A stretch of DNA of 28,203 nt from Lentisphaeria bacterium UBA7640 (GTDB taxonomy: Bacteria; Verrucomicrobiota; Lentisphaeria; Victivallales; Victivallaceae): positions 27,052 through 55,254 of the forward strand of contig DLIO01000011.1 of NCBI GenBank assembly GCA_002483765.1. The letters run 5' to 3'. The translations under genes and the position numbers were made by a program. Position 1 is the first letter of the stretch, and every line of letters begins with the position of its first letter. Under the pieces are notes generated by a model. The model was given only the letters and a program-made list of their open reading frames with translations. It was not told the origin of the DNA and searched no databases. Of the stretch, positions 15,493 to 22,861 are shown in pieces.

Positions 15493-16107
15493 CTAGTTGA
15501 ATGGAATCGGAGAGTTTGAAGAAGGTTTTTCCTCTTCAAAAGGTTCTGGGGTGAAAACCGGCATATCCGGTTGTGTCGCATCATAGTGTTGGTCTTGGCT
15601 TTGTAGCCGGATCGGTTCTTTTAGTTTGACATCGACTTTTTCGATATTGTCAATTCCGAACATCTCTTGTAATAACAGCAGAGTGCGGCGTTGAAACTCT
15701 TCAGCTTTTGGTACAAAGTTTTTAGCGCGTTCATCTTTACACAGTTGTACCCAAATGAGGACTTTATTTCTCCCGGCACAATACAGCCTAACTTTCTGAA
15801 TTAGAAACTCTTTGAATTCAGATTCCAATCCCATGACGGCAGAGGTAATAGCCGTCGCAGAAATAAATATTTCTCCAAGTTCGCCATCAATTACAATTCC
15901 ACTGCTTTTTTTACGGCGGCAAACGATGACGACAATGAGTCTGAGCAAAAAGAGCAAAAATAGAATAAGTAATGCTGTTCCTACCCCGCTGGCGAAACCG
16001 ATATTAAAGTTTTGCATCGCTTTATCACTGGATTCGAACAAATCTTTAAAGCGATCAATTATTGATCCATCACCAGACACAAATAAATTTTTTAATTGTT
16101 CAATCAT
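15493..16107 (-). CDS. amaP: AmaP-like membrane anchor of Asp23
   Basis: A 204-residue protein with one transmembrane segment at about 34-63 (ALLILFLLFLLRLIVVIV) followed by Arg/Lys residues. A cytoplasmic domain then begins GELGEIFISATAITSAV and is itself distantly Asp23-like, with strands and helices at 75-170. The tail is Pro/Glu-rich and acidic. AmaP anchors Asp23 to the membrane in Gram-positive bacteria; the fold pattern and the adjacent asp23 gene support the same pairing here, but overall similarity is weak. The gene is last in the operon, 61 bases after asp23, and that gap holds an 8-base-pair hairpin. No ribosome site precedes the ATG. Confidence 0.65.
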   Translation of the reverse strand: MIEQLKNLFVSGDGSIIDRFKDLFESSDKAMQNFNIGFASGVGTALLILFLLFLLRLIVVIVCRRKKSSGIVIDGELGEIFISATAITSAVMGLESEFKEFLIQKVRLYCAGRNKVLIWVQLCKDERAKNFVPKAEEFQRRTLLLLQEMFGIDNIEKVDVKLKEPIRLQSQDQHYDATQPDMPVFTPEPFEEEKPSSNSPIPFN

Positions 16108-16124
16108 TTTTTAGCCAAGTTTAA

Positions 16125-16155
16125 GGCCTGGAGCCGGTATAGGCGGATCCAGGCC
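16125..16155 (-). promoter_or_regulatory. Hairpin between asp23 and amaP
   Basis: GGCCTGGA (16125-16132) and TCCAGGCC (16148-16155) form a perfect 8-pair stem with a 15-base loop. No T-run follows on the minus strand, so it is not a standard terminator. It ends 17 bases before the amaP start codon and may stabilise or process the message, or modulate amaP translation. Confidence 0.5.
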
Positions 16156-16168
16156 GATTTTTAGATTT

Positions 16169-16660
16169 TTATTCGTTGATATTCAAGTGTTCGGAGTTTT
16201 CATCCCCGTCGGCTTCTTCGTCTTCATCTTGCGGGTCTTCAATCTCTTGGACGATTACATTGACGCGACTGACATTCATGCCGGTTACCGCCTCAACATC
16301 CTCTATGACTACAGATTGAATTTGTGCAGCAACTTCAGGAATCTTAAAACCGAATTTGATATTGATTTTTACTACAATTTCGACTTTATCATCTTCCGTG
16401 ATGATACTGATTGAACGTGATGACGCTTTACTTCCGACAATTTCCGCGATATTATCCACGAAACTGCTGGCTAAACGCGACACCCCATCAATACTCAAAA
16501 CTGCTTTCTTTACCAAGCCGGAGACTACACTGTCGCTGATTTGGATTGTGCCAAGATCATTACCTTGGGTAATCTGAGTTTGAATAAACTCTTTTTTTGA
16601 AACTGACTCCTTTTTTTGAGTCGTTCCTTTTTTTGAAGTGGACTTTTTAGGCTCATTCAT
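16169..16660 (-). CDS. Asp23/Gls24-family envelope stress protein
   Basis: A 163-residue protein. A Lys/Ser/Thr-rich basic amino-terminal tail (about 1-30) precedes the Asp23/Gls24 domain: GTIQISDSVVSGLVKKAVLSIDGVSRL, given here as GTIQISDSVVSGLV plus KKAVLSIDGVSRL, then VEIVVKINIKFGFKIPEVA and VTGMNVSRVNVIVQEI. The tail is acidic (EDPQDEDEEADGDE). In Firmicutes these proteins form a membrane-associated layer linked to cell-envelope stress. The ATG at 16660 is chosen because AGGAGA lies six bases upstream; an ATG at 16711 overlapping the accC stop would add 17 residues and lacks such a site. It is placed between accC and the AmaP-like gene. Confidence 0.9.
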   Translation of the reverse strand: MNEPKKSTSKKGTTQKKESVSKKEFIQTQITQGNDLGTIQISDSVVSGLVKKAVLSIDGVSRLASSFVDNIAEIVGSKASSRSISIITEDDKVEIVVKINIKFGFKIPEVAAQIQSVVIEDVEAVTGMNVSRVNVIVQEIEDPQDEDEEADGDENSEHLNINE

Positions 16661-16703
16661 GGTTTTTCTCCTGGTTGTTGTTTTTTCCTGGGTAGGCTTC
16701 ACA

Positions 16704-18050
16704 TTATTCATTTTCTTTCATGATTTTTTCAATAAATCCGGTGTTGTATTTACCGGCCATGAAATCTTTATTATTGATAATTGACAGAGCAAATGGGATA
16801 GTGGTTTTTACTCCTTCAATGACAAATTCATGCAACGCGCGGTTACAACGTTTTAAAGCATCATTGCGATCAGCCCCGTGGACAATCAGTTTTGCAATCA
16901 TGCTATCATAATACGGTTGGATTTTATATCCAGAAAAGCAGTGTGAGTCAACTCGAACGCCGATGCCACCAGATGGAATATAACTGGTAATTACACCTGG
17001 GTTAGGGGTGAAGTTGCGTGCAGGATCCTCAGCGTTGATTCGACATTCAATCGCGTGTCCAGTCGACTTGATGTCTTTCTGTTGGAAGGATAATTTTTCG
17101 CCGGCGGCGATTTTAATTTGTTCCTTAATCAAATCGATTCCGGTGACCATCTCTGTAACTGGATGTTCAACCTGAATACGAGTATTCATTTCCATAAAAT
17201 AGAACTCCCCTCCCGCGAGCAGGAATTCAATAGTTCCGGCGTTGGTGTAGCCCACTGCTTTGGCTGCGCGAACGGCTGCTTTGCCCATGCGTTCGCGTAA
17301 TTTAGCATTGAGTGCGGGCGACGGCGATTCTTCGATCAATTTCTGATTGCGCCGTTGTACGCTACAGTCACGTTCACCGAGGTGAACAACGTTACCATGA
17401 TTGTCTGCAAGAATTTGGAATTCAATATGTCGCGGATTGACTAAAAATTTCTCCATATAGAGATCGCCATTGCCAAAAGCATTCTCTGCTTCTGAGCGCG
17501 CGGCATGATAGCCTTGTATTAAGCTGGCGTCGTTATGAGCAATTCGCATACCGCGTCCGCCCCCGCCAGCGGAAGCTTTGATAATTACTGGATATTTGAG
17601 TTTTTTAGCGAATGCCACTGCATCTTCTTCGCTTGTAATCAAACCATCACTGCCGGGCGTAATCGGTACACCGGCTTTTTTCATGGTTTTGCGAGCTACT
17701 GATTTATCACCCATGGCGCGGATTTGGTCAGCAGAAGGGCCGATAAAAGTAATATTACACGCTTTGCAGACTTCGGCGAAATGTGCATTTTCAGCGAGAA
17801 AACCGTAACCAGGGTGGATAGCATCAACATCACATATTTCTGCTACGCTGATGATTCGCTCAATCAATAAATAGCTTTTGTTTGGTGGCGGCGGTCCGAT
17901 ACAGACGGCTTCGTCAGCTAGCCGAACCGGTAGGCTATCGGCATCAGCTTGTGAATATACCATAACACTTTTGACGCCCAGTTCACGGCATGCCCGGATG
18001 ATTCGTAAGGCAATTTCGCCGCGATTAGCGATCAAGATTTTATTAAACAT
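16704..18050 (-). CDS. accC: Acetyl-CoA carboxylase, biotin carboxylase subunit
   Basis: A 448-residue ATP-grasp enzyme that carboxylates the biotin of AccB, the first half of malonyl-CoA formation. It shows the biotin carboxylase amino-terminal domain (KILIANRGEIALRIIRACRE), the DAIHPGYGFLAEN segment, the ATP-binding glycine loop KASAGGGGRGMR, the metal and substrate loop MEMNTRIQVEHPVTE, and the carboxy-terminal domain (GHAIECRINAEDP). Length equals that of E. coli AccC (449), so it is the stand-alone bacterial type. GGAG lies six bases before the ATG, and accB is 20 bases upstream in the same operon. Confidence 0.98.
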   Translation of the reverse strand: MFNKILIANRGEIALRIIRACRELGVKSVMVYSQADADSLPVRLADEAVCIGPPPPNKSYLLIERIISVAEICDVDAIHPGYGFLAENAHFAEVCKACNITFIGPSADQIRAMGDKSVARKTMKKAGVPITPGSDGLITSEEDAVAFAKKLKYPVIIKASAGGGGRGMRIAHNDASLIQGYHAARSEAENAFGNGDLYMEKFLVNPRHIEFQILADNHGNVVHLGERDCSVQRRNQKLIEESPSPALNAKLRERMGKAAVRAAKAVGYTNAGTIEFLLAGGEFYFMEMNTRIQVEHPVTEMVTGIDLIKEQIKIAAGEKLSFQQKDIKSTGHAIECRINAEDPARNFTPNPGVITSYIPSGGIGVRVDSHCFSGYKIQPYYDSMIAKLIVHGADRNDALKRCNRALHEFVIEGVKTTIPFALSIINNKDFMAGKYNTGFIEKIMKENE

Positions 18051-18070
18051 GTTTGCTCCAGGAGATATGA

Positions 18071-18535
18071 TTATTCAATGACGAAAAGTGGTTGGCCATA
18101 TTCCACTGGACTGGCGTTTTTCACCAGAATTTCTTTAATGACTCCGTCTTTCTCGGCTTGGACTTCATTCATGACCTTCATTGCCTCAACGATGCAAACC
18201 ACAGTGTCTGCTGTGACTCTATCGCCGATCTTAACGAATTCTGGCGCTTCTGGTGAGGCCGCGCGGTAAAAAGTGCCAACAATTGGCGATTCGATATGAT
18301 TTACCGGAACGCTTGGTTCAGCTGGAGCGACTGGAGCAATTTGTGGCGATGATGCTTGAGCTGCTGGTGCGGCGATTTGCTGTTCTGTCATAATTGCCGG
18401 CATAGCTGGAGCAGCTACCGGTGAATCTGAGCCACGGCGAATACAGAGATTGTATTCGGATGCCTCAATTTTAAATTCTGTCAAATTATTTTTAGACATC
18501 AGCTTTACTATTGTTTCAATTTCAGAGATTTTCAT
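18071..18535 (-). CDS. accB: Biotin carboxyl carrier protein of acetyl-CoA carboxylase
   Basis: A 154-residue protein that carries biotin between the carboxylase and carboxyltransferase parts of acetyl-CoA carboxylase. The amino end (MKISEIETIVKLMSKNNLTEF) is the usual AccC-contact helix, here MKISEIETIVKL plus MSKNNLTEF. An Ala/Pro-rich linker spans about 39-80. The biotinyl domain holds EAMKVMNE, with Lys120 as the biotin site 34 residues from the end, as expected. It lies 20 bases from both aroQ and accC, within one operon. The carboxyltransferase genes accA and accD are not in the window. Confidence 0.97.
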   Translation of the reverse strand: MKISEIETIVKLMSKNNLTEFKIEASEYNLCIRRGSDSPVAAPAMPAIMTEQQIAAPAAQASSPQIAPVAPAEPSVPVNHIESPIVGTFYRAASPEAPEFVKIGDRVTADTVVCIVEAMKVMNEVQAEKDGVIKEILVKNASPVEYGQPLFVIE

Positions 18536-18555
18536 CTTTCTTTCCCGGGGTTTGT

Positions 18556-19014
18556 TTAATGTTTTGAGATATTACCAAGGTGTTTAATTATTGCGCGCAA
18601 TCCCCATTCGTATCCGTCCGCTCCAAACCCGGTGATTAAACCGATACATGCTGGGGCAGTTAAGGATTGTTGGCGGAAATGTTCGCGTGAACTAATATTA
18701 CTGATATGGACCTCGACTGCGGGCGTTGGCACCGCTCTCAGAGCGTCGCATATGGCAATGCTACTATGGGTATAAGCTGCGGGGTTAATGACAATACCAT
18801 CAATTTTTTTATGGCATGCCGCCGCAATTTTATCGACAATGGCTCCTTCGTGGTTACTTTGAAAAAATTCTATACGAACCCCTAAGGACTCGGCGATTTT
18901 ACTTAGGCCGACGTTGATCTCTTCCAGCGTCAAATTTCCATAAATATTAGGCTCACGCAGTCCGAGCAACTGTAAATTCGGTCCATTTATAATTAATATA
19001 TTCATTGGGCGCAT
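18556..19014 (-). CDS. aroQ: 3-dehydroquinate dehydratase, type II
   Basis: A 152-residue enzyme of the shikimate pathway that converts 3-dehydroquinate to 3-dehydroshikimate. Type II signatures: NILIINGPNLQLLGLREPNIYG with the catalytic Tyr in NIYG (read here as NILIINGPNLQLLG then LREPNIYG), FFQSNHEGAIVD, INPAAYTHSSIAICDAL, and EVHISNISSREHFR with the catalytic His and substrate Arg. Length is normal for the dodecameric enzyme. The ATG at 19014 is given because GGA lies nine bases upstream; the ATG at 19005 starts exactly where most homologues do and is equally possible. An aroQ-accB-accC order is common in bacteria. Confidence 0.96.
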   Translation of the reverse strand: MRPMNILIINGPNLQLLGLREPNIYGNLTLEEINVGLSKIAESLGVRIEFFQSNHEGAIVDKIAAACHKKIDGIVINPAAYTHSSIAICDALRAVPTPAVEVHISNISSREHFRQQSLTAPACIGLITGFGADGYEWGLRAIIKHLGNISKH

Positions 19015-19055
19015 ACTATAATTCCAGAGTATTTCATTTCAAGTTTGAGAGTAAA

Positions 19056-19928
19056 TTATTTTGGGATCGACAATTCTGCGGCAGCAGGTCTTTTCTTTGG
19101 GCTAAGTGCGTTTAAGTCTTGCGGATTGAACTGAGCTGGTGCGACTGTCGCGGCAGAATCGGGGGAAACTGTTGTTGCTTTTTTTCCACCGGAAAAACTC
19201 AAAATGGTTATCGCGATAATGACCATTGCTATGAATAAAACGCTTCCACCAACTAGCCATATTATGTTTTTAACACGGGGTTCCATATCAGGATTGATAT
19301 CATCATCTTGTTCAATGATATTGTCCATGCACTCTTCGCTCAAGCGGTATTCTGAGTTTTCTTTTAATGACTTGATAATATCGCTAGCCGTGTCGTCTGG
19401 GATGGCATATAATTCGCACATTTTGCGAACATAACCACACACAAAGACTGCTGGCGGAAGGCGTGAGAAATCTTCGTTTTCCAGAGCATTAATATAATCT
19501 TTGCGTATTTTCGTGGTGTCAGAAACTTCATCAATTGAAAAATTACGGTGCATTCGCATTTCGCGAAGCGATTCGCCAAATGAAATGTCAACTTTTTTCC
19601 TTCTGGATAATTCATCGGCTAATGTTTTTCCCAAGCGGCGAGGTTGCTCTTCTGCATTAACCTTATGCAGTGTTTTTACTCCTTGCTCGGTTTGTTTATT
19701 CGATATCGTTTCCACTATTGGAGATTGACGATCTTCGCGCACGGGGTTAGTAAGTTTTACCGGTTTTTTCGCCAGTTCACTTAAACCGATAATTTTTGTT
19801 GGCCTAGAGTCCGAAGTGGCTTGCGCTTCCGGCGATGCCTCGGGTTGGACACCTTCATTTTCGTGGTCAAAAAACGGAAGGAGATCATCCGGATTCGTTA
19901 TTTCAGCGTTATGTTCAATTTTTTCCAT
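19056..19928 (-). CDS. RodZ-like helix-turn-helix membrane protein
   Basis: A 290-residue protein with a long disordered amino-terminal region (1-115), an HTH_25 domain at about 117-180 (GESLREMRMHRNFSIDEVSD, then FVCGYVRKMCELYAI), an acidic linker, one transmembrane helix at about 221-245 and a short Ala/Pro-rich end. RodZ links MreB filaments to the membrane in rod-shape control, and the HTH plus single helix layout is the same. It differs in the unusually long region before the HTH and in lacking the periplasmic beta domain. A regulator role cannot be excluded. AGGAG lies nine bases before the ATG, and ftsK ends 20 bases upstream. Confidence 0.82.
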   Translation of the reverse strand: MEKIEHNAEITNPDDLLPFFDHENEGVQPEASPEAQATSDSRPTKIIGLSELAKKPVKLTNPVREDRQSPIVETISNKQTEQGVKTLHKVNAEEQPRRLGKTLADELSRRKKVDISFGESLREMRMHRNFSIDEVSDTTKIRKDYINALENEDFSRLPPAVFVCGYVRKMCELYAIPDDTASDIIKSLKENSEYRLSEECMDNIIEQDDDINPDMEPRVKNIIWLVGGSVLFIAMVIIAITILSFSGGKKATTVSPDSAATVAPAQFNPQDLNALSPKKRPAAAELSIPK

Positions 19929-19948
19929 AGCTTAGATTCTCCTATTCA

Positions 19949-22552
19949 CTAATCTTCGTTTACTATATCGTCAAAAATAAGAATATCACGTTTTGAGCCG
20001 CCTGCAAGCGGTGGACTAACAATTCCACGCCCTTCTAGCGTCTCAATAATTTCTGCCGCACGGTTATAACCGATCTTTAATCGCCGTTGTAGATAACTGG
20101 TACTGGCTTTGCGTTCCATTAAGACAATCTCCAATGCATTCATCATCAATTCATCGTCACCAGGCTCGCTGTATTTTTGCATCAATGGCGAAATGTGGGC
20201 GAAATCATCAATTGAAGCTGCGTTCTCTTCTCCGCCGCCACTTTGACGGTTTTCATCACCGGCACTTTCACTGACTACGTTCTGGTCAAAAAGTTGCGGT
20301 GCTTGGCCAGAAACGAATTCTACCACTTTTTCAATATCTTTATCTTCAACTATTGCGCCCTGAATACGCTCAATACTCGATGTTCCTGGTGGCATAAACA
20401 GCATATCGCCACGGCCCAGTAGATCTTCAGCGCCGATCTTATCCAAAATTACGCGACTGTCAACTCCAGAGGTCACTTTAAAGGCAATACGAGTGGTCAG
20501 GTTAGCTTTGATAACCCCAGTGATTACCTGCACTGACGGTCTTTGAGTGGCAATAACAATATGGATGCCGGCTGCACGCCCCTTTTGCGCGATGCGCGCG
20601 ATAGAAGTCTCAACATCGGCCTTGGCGTCGGTCATCATGACGTCGGCCAACTCATCAATGATAATTACTAAGATCGGCAATTTTTCAGGAATAGGCTTTC
20701 CCGAATCATCCAAAATAATGGTATCGCTTTTCGGGCGTGAATTAAATCCTGCGAGATTTTTAGTACGAACTTTGGCCAAGATTCGATAACGTTTTTCCAT
20801 CTCATTAACTCCCCAGCGCAATGCGATTGGGACTTTTTGCGGATCATTAACGACTGGCGTAATTAGATGCGGCAGCGTCTGATACATCTCCATTTCCACC
20901 ACTTTCGGGTCAATCATGATTAGTCGTAAATCTTCAGGAGAAAAACGCATCAATAAGCTCATAATCAGAGTATTCATGCATACGGACTTTCCGCTGCCAG
21001 TTGAACCAGCGATCAGCAGATGCGGTGCTCGGGCCAAATCCATGATAATAGTTTTACCACCGACATCTTTGCCCAACATGACTGGGAGTTCTAGTCTATT
21101 ATTTTTCCAGTCAGTAGTTTCCATTAATGGTCGTAGAAAAACGGCTTCCGGTTGTTTGTTCGGAACTTCAACTCCAACGGCGTTGCGACCAGGGATCGGG
21201 GCTAGAATACGCAAGCTTTCCGCTGCTAATTCCATTTTGATATTGTTATGAATACTGCTAACCTTCTCCACTTTAACTCCTGGAGCCAGTGAAATTTCGT
21301 AGCGCGTTACGCGTGGCCCAGAGATAGCTCCGATGACTTGACCGTCAACATTAAAGCTGTTCAATGTAACTTGTAGAAGATTGCTGATATGGGCAATTGT
21401 TTCGTCGCTTTCTCCTCCAATATTTTTGCCTTGACTAAGCATGGATATCGGTGGAAGAACATAATCCCTAGTTACAAGTGGCGCCGATTCTACTCTCGGA
21501 ATGGTATTACTGCCTTTTGTCTCCTTTAACTCTGTACGCTGTAAATGAGGATCCAGTTGCGGCGGTGTCAGCGGTCTAGTCGTATCTTCGAACTTTTTTG
21601 TTTGCAACACCGGTTCTGGTTCGATAACTGTCCGCTGTGCTGTTTCGGGTTGTGCCGCTTCATGTTGAGTTTCTTCAATGGGGTCTGGTGGTCGAATAGT
21701 GACTACGGCTGGGATTGGATTATGGCTAGAGCTGGGTATCGGCTCAGAAACAGGAGTTGGGGCAAAAACTGGAGTTTGTTCACGAGCAGTAGCCGGTGTT
21801 TCCTTGACCGGTTCCGGTTTGGACATTTTTTGTTCTAAAGCCAGCTCTAATTCACGTCTTTTGGCCGCAGCATCTAGAAAGAATCGCCACAATCTCTTTG
21901 CTACTGGTTGCCAGTCAGCGAGCCAAATAAATAACGCACCGCCAAGCACAAAGACTCCCGCACTGATCAAGGTGCCAATCCCACCGGCTAATCGTCGAAC
22001 AATTCCCGGATAACCAGCGCGGTCAGGCGCGGCAATCCATTGTCCGACAACCCCGCCAGAAAGGCAATGCGACGACATTTTTGCTCTGCCAATGCCGAGA
22101 ACCTCGGTATAAGGCGCAAAACGTTCTGGAGAATATGCGAATATCACTGAAATTCCAAGCACCATCAAGATTAGTGCTAAAAAATAGCCCTTACGCGCTA
22201 CTGGCACCCTGATAAATGGTCGAATCGCGCAGACTAACAATAGAATGGCAATCGGATAGACAGCGATGCCGAACAGGTAAAACAACGAAGTCGAAATGCG
22301 CGCTCCGATCTCCCCGGCCCAGTTTTTTACAACCCCTTCGCGACCGCCCTCAATGATTGAAAAATCGCTGGCGTTATGCGAACAAATCGCCAAAACTGTC
22401 AATAAAGCAATAATGATATAGATACAATACCTAAACCTGAAAACCACTTTCTCTGGTGTTTCAGGCGTGCTTGCTACAACAGCTTTTTTCTTGTTTGAAG
22501 TCGTTTTGCTCTTGGGCGCCTCTTCCCTTTTCTGTTTCAGCCAATTAAACAC
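19949..22552 (-). CDS. ftsK: DNA translocase FtsK/SpoIIIE
   Basis: An 867-residue septal DNA pump that moves chromosome ends during division. Four transmembrane helices lie in the first 215 residues, followed by a Pro/Glu-rich linker (about 220-340), the alpha/beta motor with Walker A AGSTGSGKS (about 512-520) and Walker B ILVIIIDELADVM (about 625-637), and the winged-helix gamma domain that reads KOPS sites (TSYLQRRLKIGYNRAAEIIE near residue 820). Length is SpoIIIE-like rather than the 1329 residues of E. coli FtsK. The start is GTG at 22552 with GGAA about ten bases upstream. It is first in the operon running to amaP. A weak promoter is placed at 22573-22602. Confidence 0.96.
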   Translation of the reverse strand: MFNWLKQKREEAPKSKTTSNKKKAVVASTPETPEKVVFRFRYCIYIIIALLTVLAICSHNASDFSIIEGGREGVVKNWAGEIGARISTSLFYLFGIAVYPIAILLLVCAIRPFIRVPVARKGYFLALILMVLGISVIFAYSPERFAPYTEVLGIGRAKMSSHCLSGGVVGQWIAAPDRAGYPGIVRRLAGGIGTLISAGVFVLGGALFIWLADWQPVAKRLWRFFLDAAAKRRELELALEQKMSKPEPVKETPATAREQTPVFAPTPVSEPIPSSSHNPIPAVVTIRPPDPIEETQHEAAQPETAQRTVIEPEPVLQTKKFEDTTRPLTPPQLDPHLQRTELKETKGSNTIPRVESAPLVTRDYVLPPISMLSQGKNIGGESDETIAHISNLLQVTLNSFNVDGQVIGAISGPRVTRYEISLAPGVKVEKVSSIHNNIKMELAAESLRILAPIPGRNAVGVEVPNKQPEAVFLRPLMETTDWKNNRLELPVMLGKDVGGKTIIMDLARAPHLLIAGSTGSGKSVCMNTLIMSLLMRFSPEDLRLIMIDPKVVEMEMYQTLPHLITPVVNDPQKVPIALRWGVNEMEKRYRILAKVRTKNLAGFNSRPKSDTIILDDSGKPIPEKLPILVIIIDELADVMMTDAKADVETSIARIAQKGRAAGIHIVIATQRPSVQVITGVIKANLTTRIAFKVTSGVDSRVILDKIGAEDLLGRGDMLFMPPGTSSIERIQGAIVEDKDIEKVVEFVSGQAPQLFDQNVVSESAGDENRQSGGGEENAASIDDFAHISPLMQKYSEPGDDELMMNALEIVLMERKASTSYLQRRLKIGYNRAAEIIETLEGRGIVSPPLAGGSKRDILIFDDIVNED

Positions 22553-22572
22553 AATATGAAAATTCCAAGATA

Positions 22573-22602
22573 AATTTAGTGAAGTAAAAACTACGTTAAC
22601 AA
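22573..22602 (-). promoter_or_regulatory. Candidate promoter of the ftsK operon
   Basis: Minus strand: TTGTTA (22597-22602), an 18-base spacer and TAAATT (22573-22578), each 4 of 6 to consensus. The start would fall near 22566, leaving a leader of about 13 bases. Confidence 0.3.
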
Positions 22603-22809
22603 TATCCCGGAAATATCATTAAAGCAAGCTTGAAAGCGTTGAAAAATGAAGTACGATTAGAGTCTGTGACAAATAATATCATGGCAGCGATGCAATTATA
22701 AAATGCATCTGTGACCACAAGACAATTCCGGCGCAAATCAGTATTGAAAATTGTTTTTTCTGATTTTTAATTGCATTTCTGGCGGTTTGTACTATTTTAA
22801 CAGCCCAAA
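22603..22809. other. Rest of the ftsK-nrdJ divergent region
   Basis: No gene seen. One inverted repeat, GATGCA (22689-22694) and TGCATC (22704-22709), could form a hairpin. A weak plus-strand promoter for nrdJ is TTGCAT (22771-22776), 16 bases, TATTTT (22793-22798), which would place both NrdR boxes just downstream of the start. I looked for the conserved B12-box of cobalamin riboswitches and did not find it. Confidence 0.35.
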
Positions 22810-22825
22810 ACACAATATGATGTGT
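22810..22825 (+). promoter_or_regulatory. NrdR box 1
   Basis: ACACAATATGATGTGT is a close match to the NrdR consensus (ACACWATATnTnGTGT-like palindrome) with both half-sites intact. It lies 36 bases before the nrdJ start codon. Confidence 0.85.
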
Positions 22826-22840
22826 TTTTAATTTACGGAC

Positions 22841-22856
22841 ACACAATATCTAGGAA
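22841..22856 (+). promoter_or_regulatory. NrdR box 2
   Basis: ACACAATATCTAGGAA has a perfect left half and a degraded right half. Its centre is 31 bases from that of box 1, about three helical turns, the spacing typical of paired NrdR sites. Its right end contains the AGGA used as the nrdJ ribosome site, which may explain the degraded half. Confidence 0.8.
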
Positions 22857-22861
22857 AGAAT

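Noticed and set aside
22603..22861. Cobalamin riboswitch upstream of the B12-dependent reductase
   Set aside because: It would make biological sense, but the conserved B12-box and core are absent. The region instead shows NrdR boxes.
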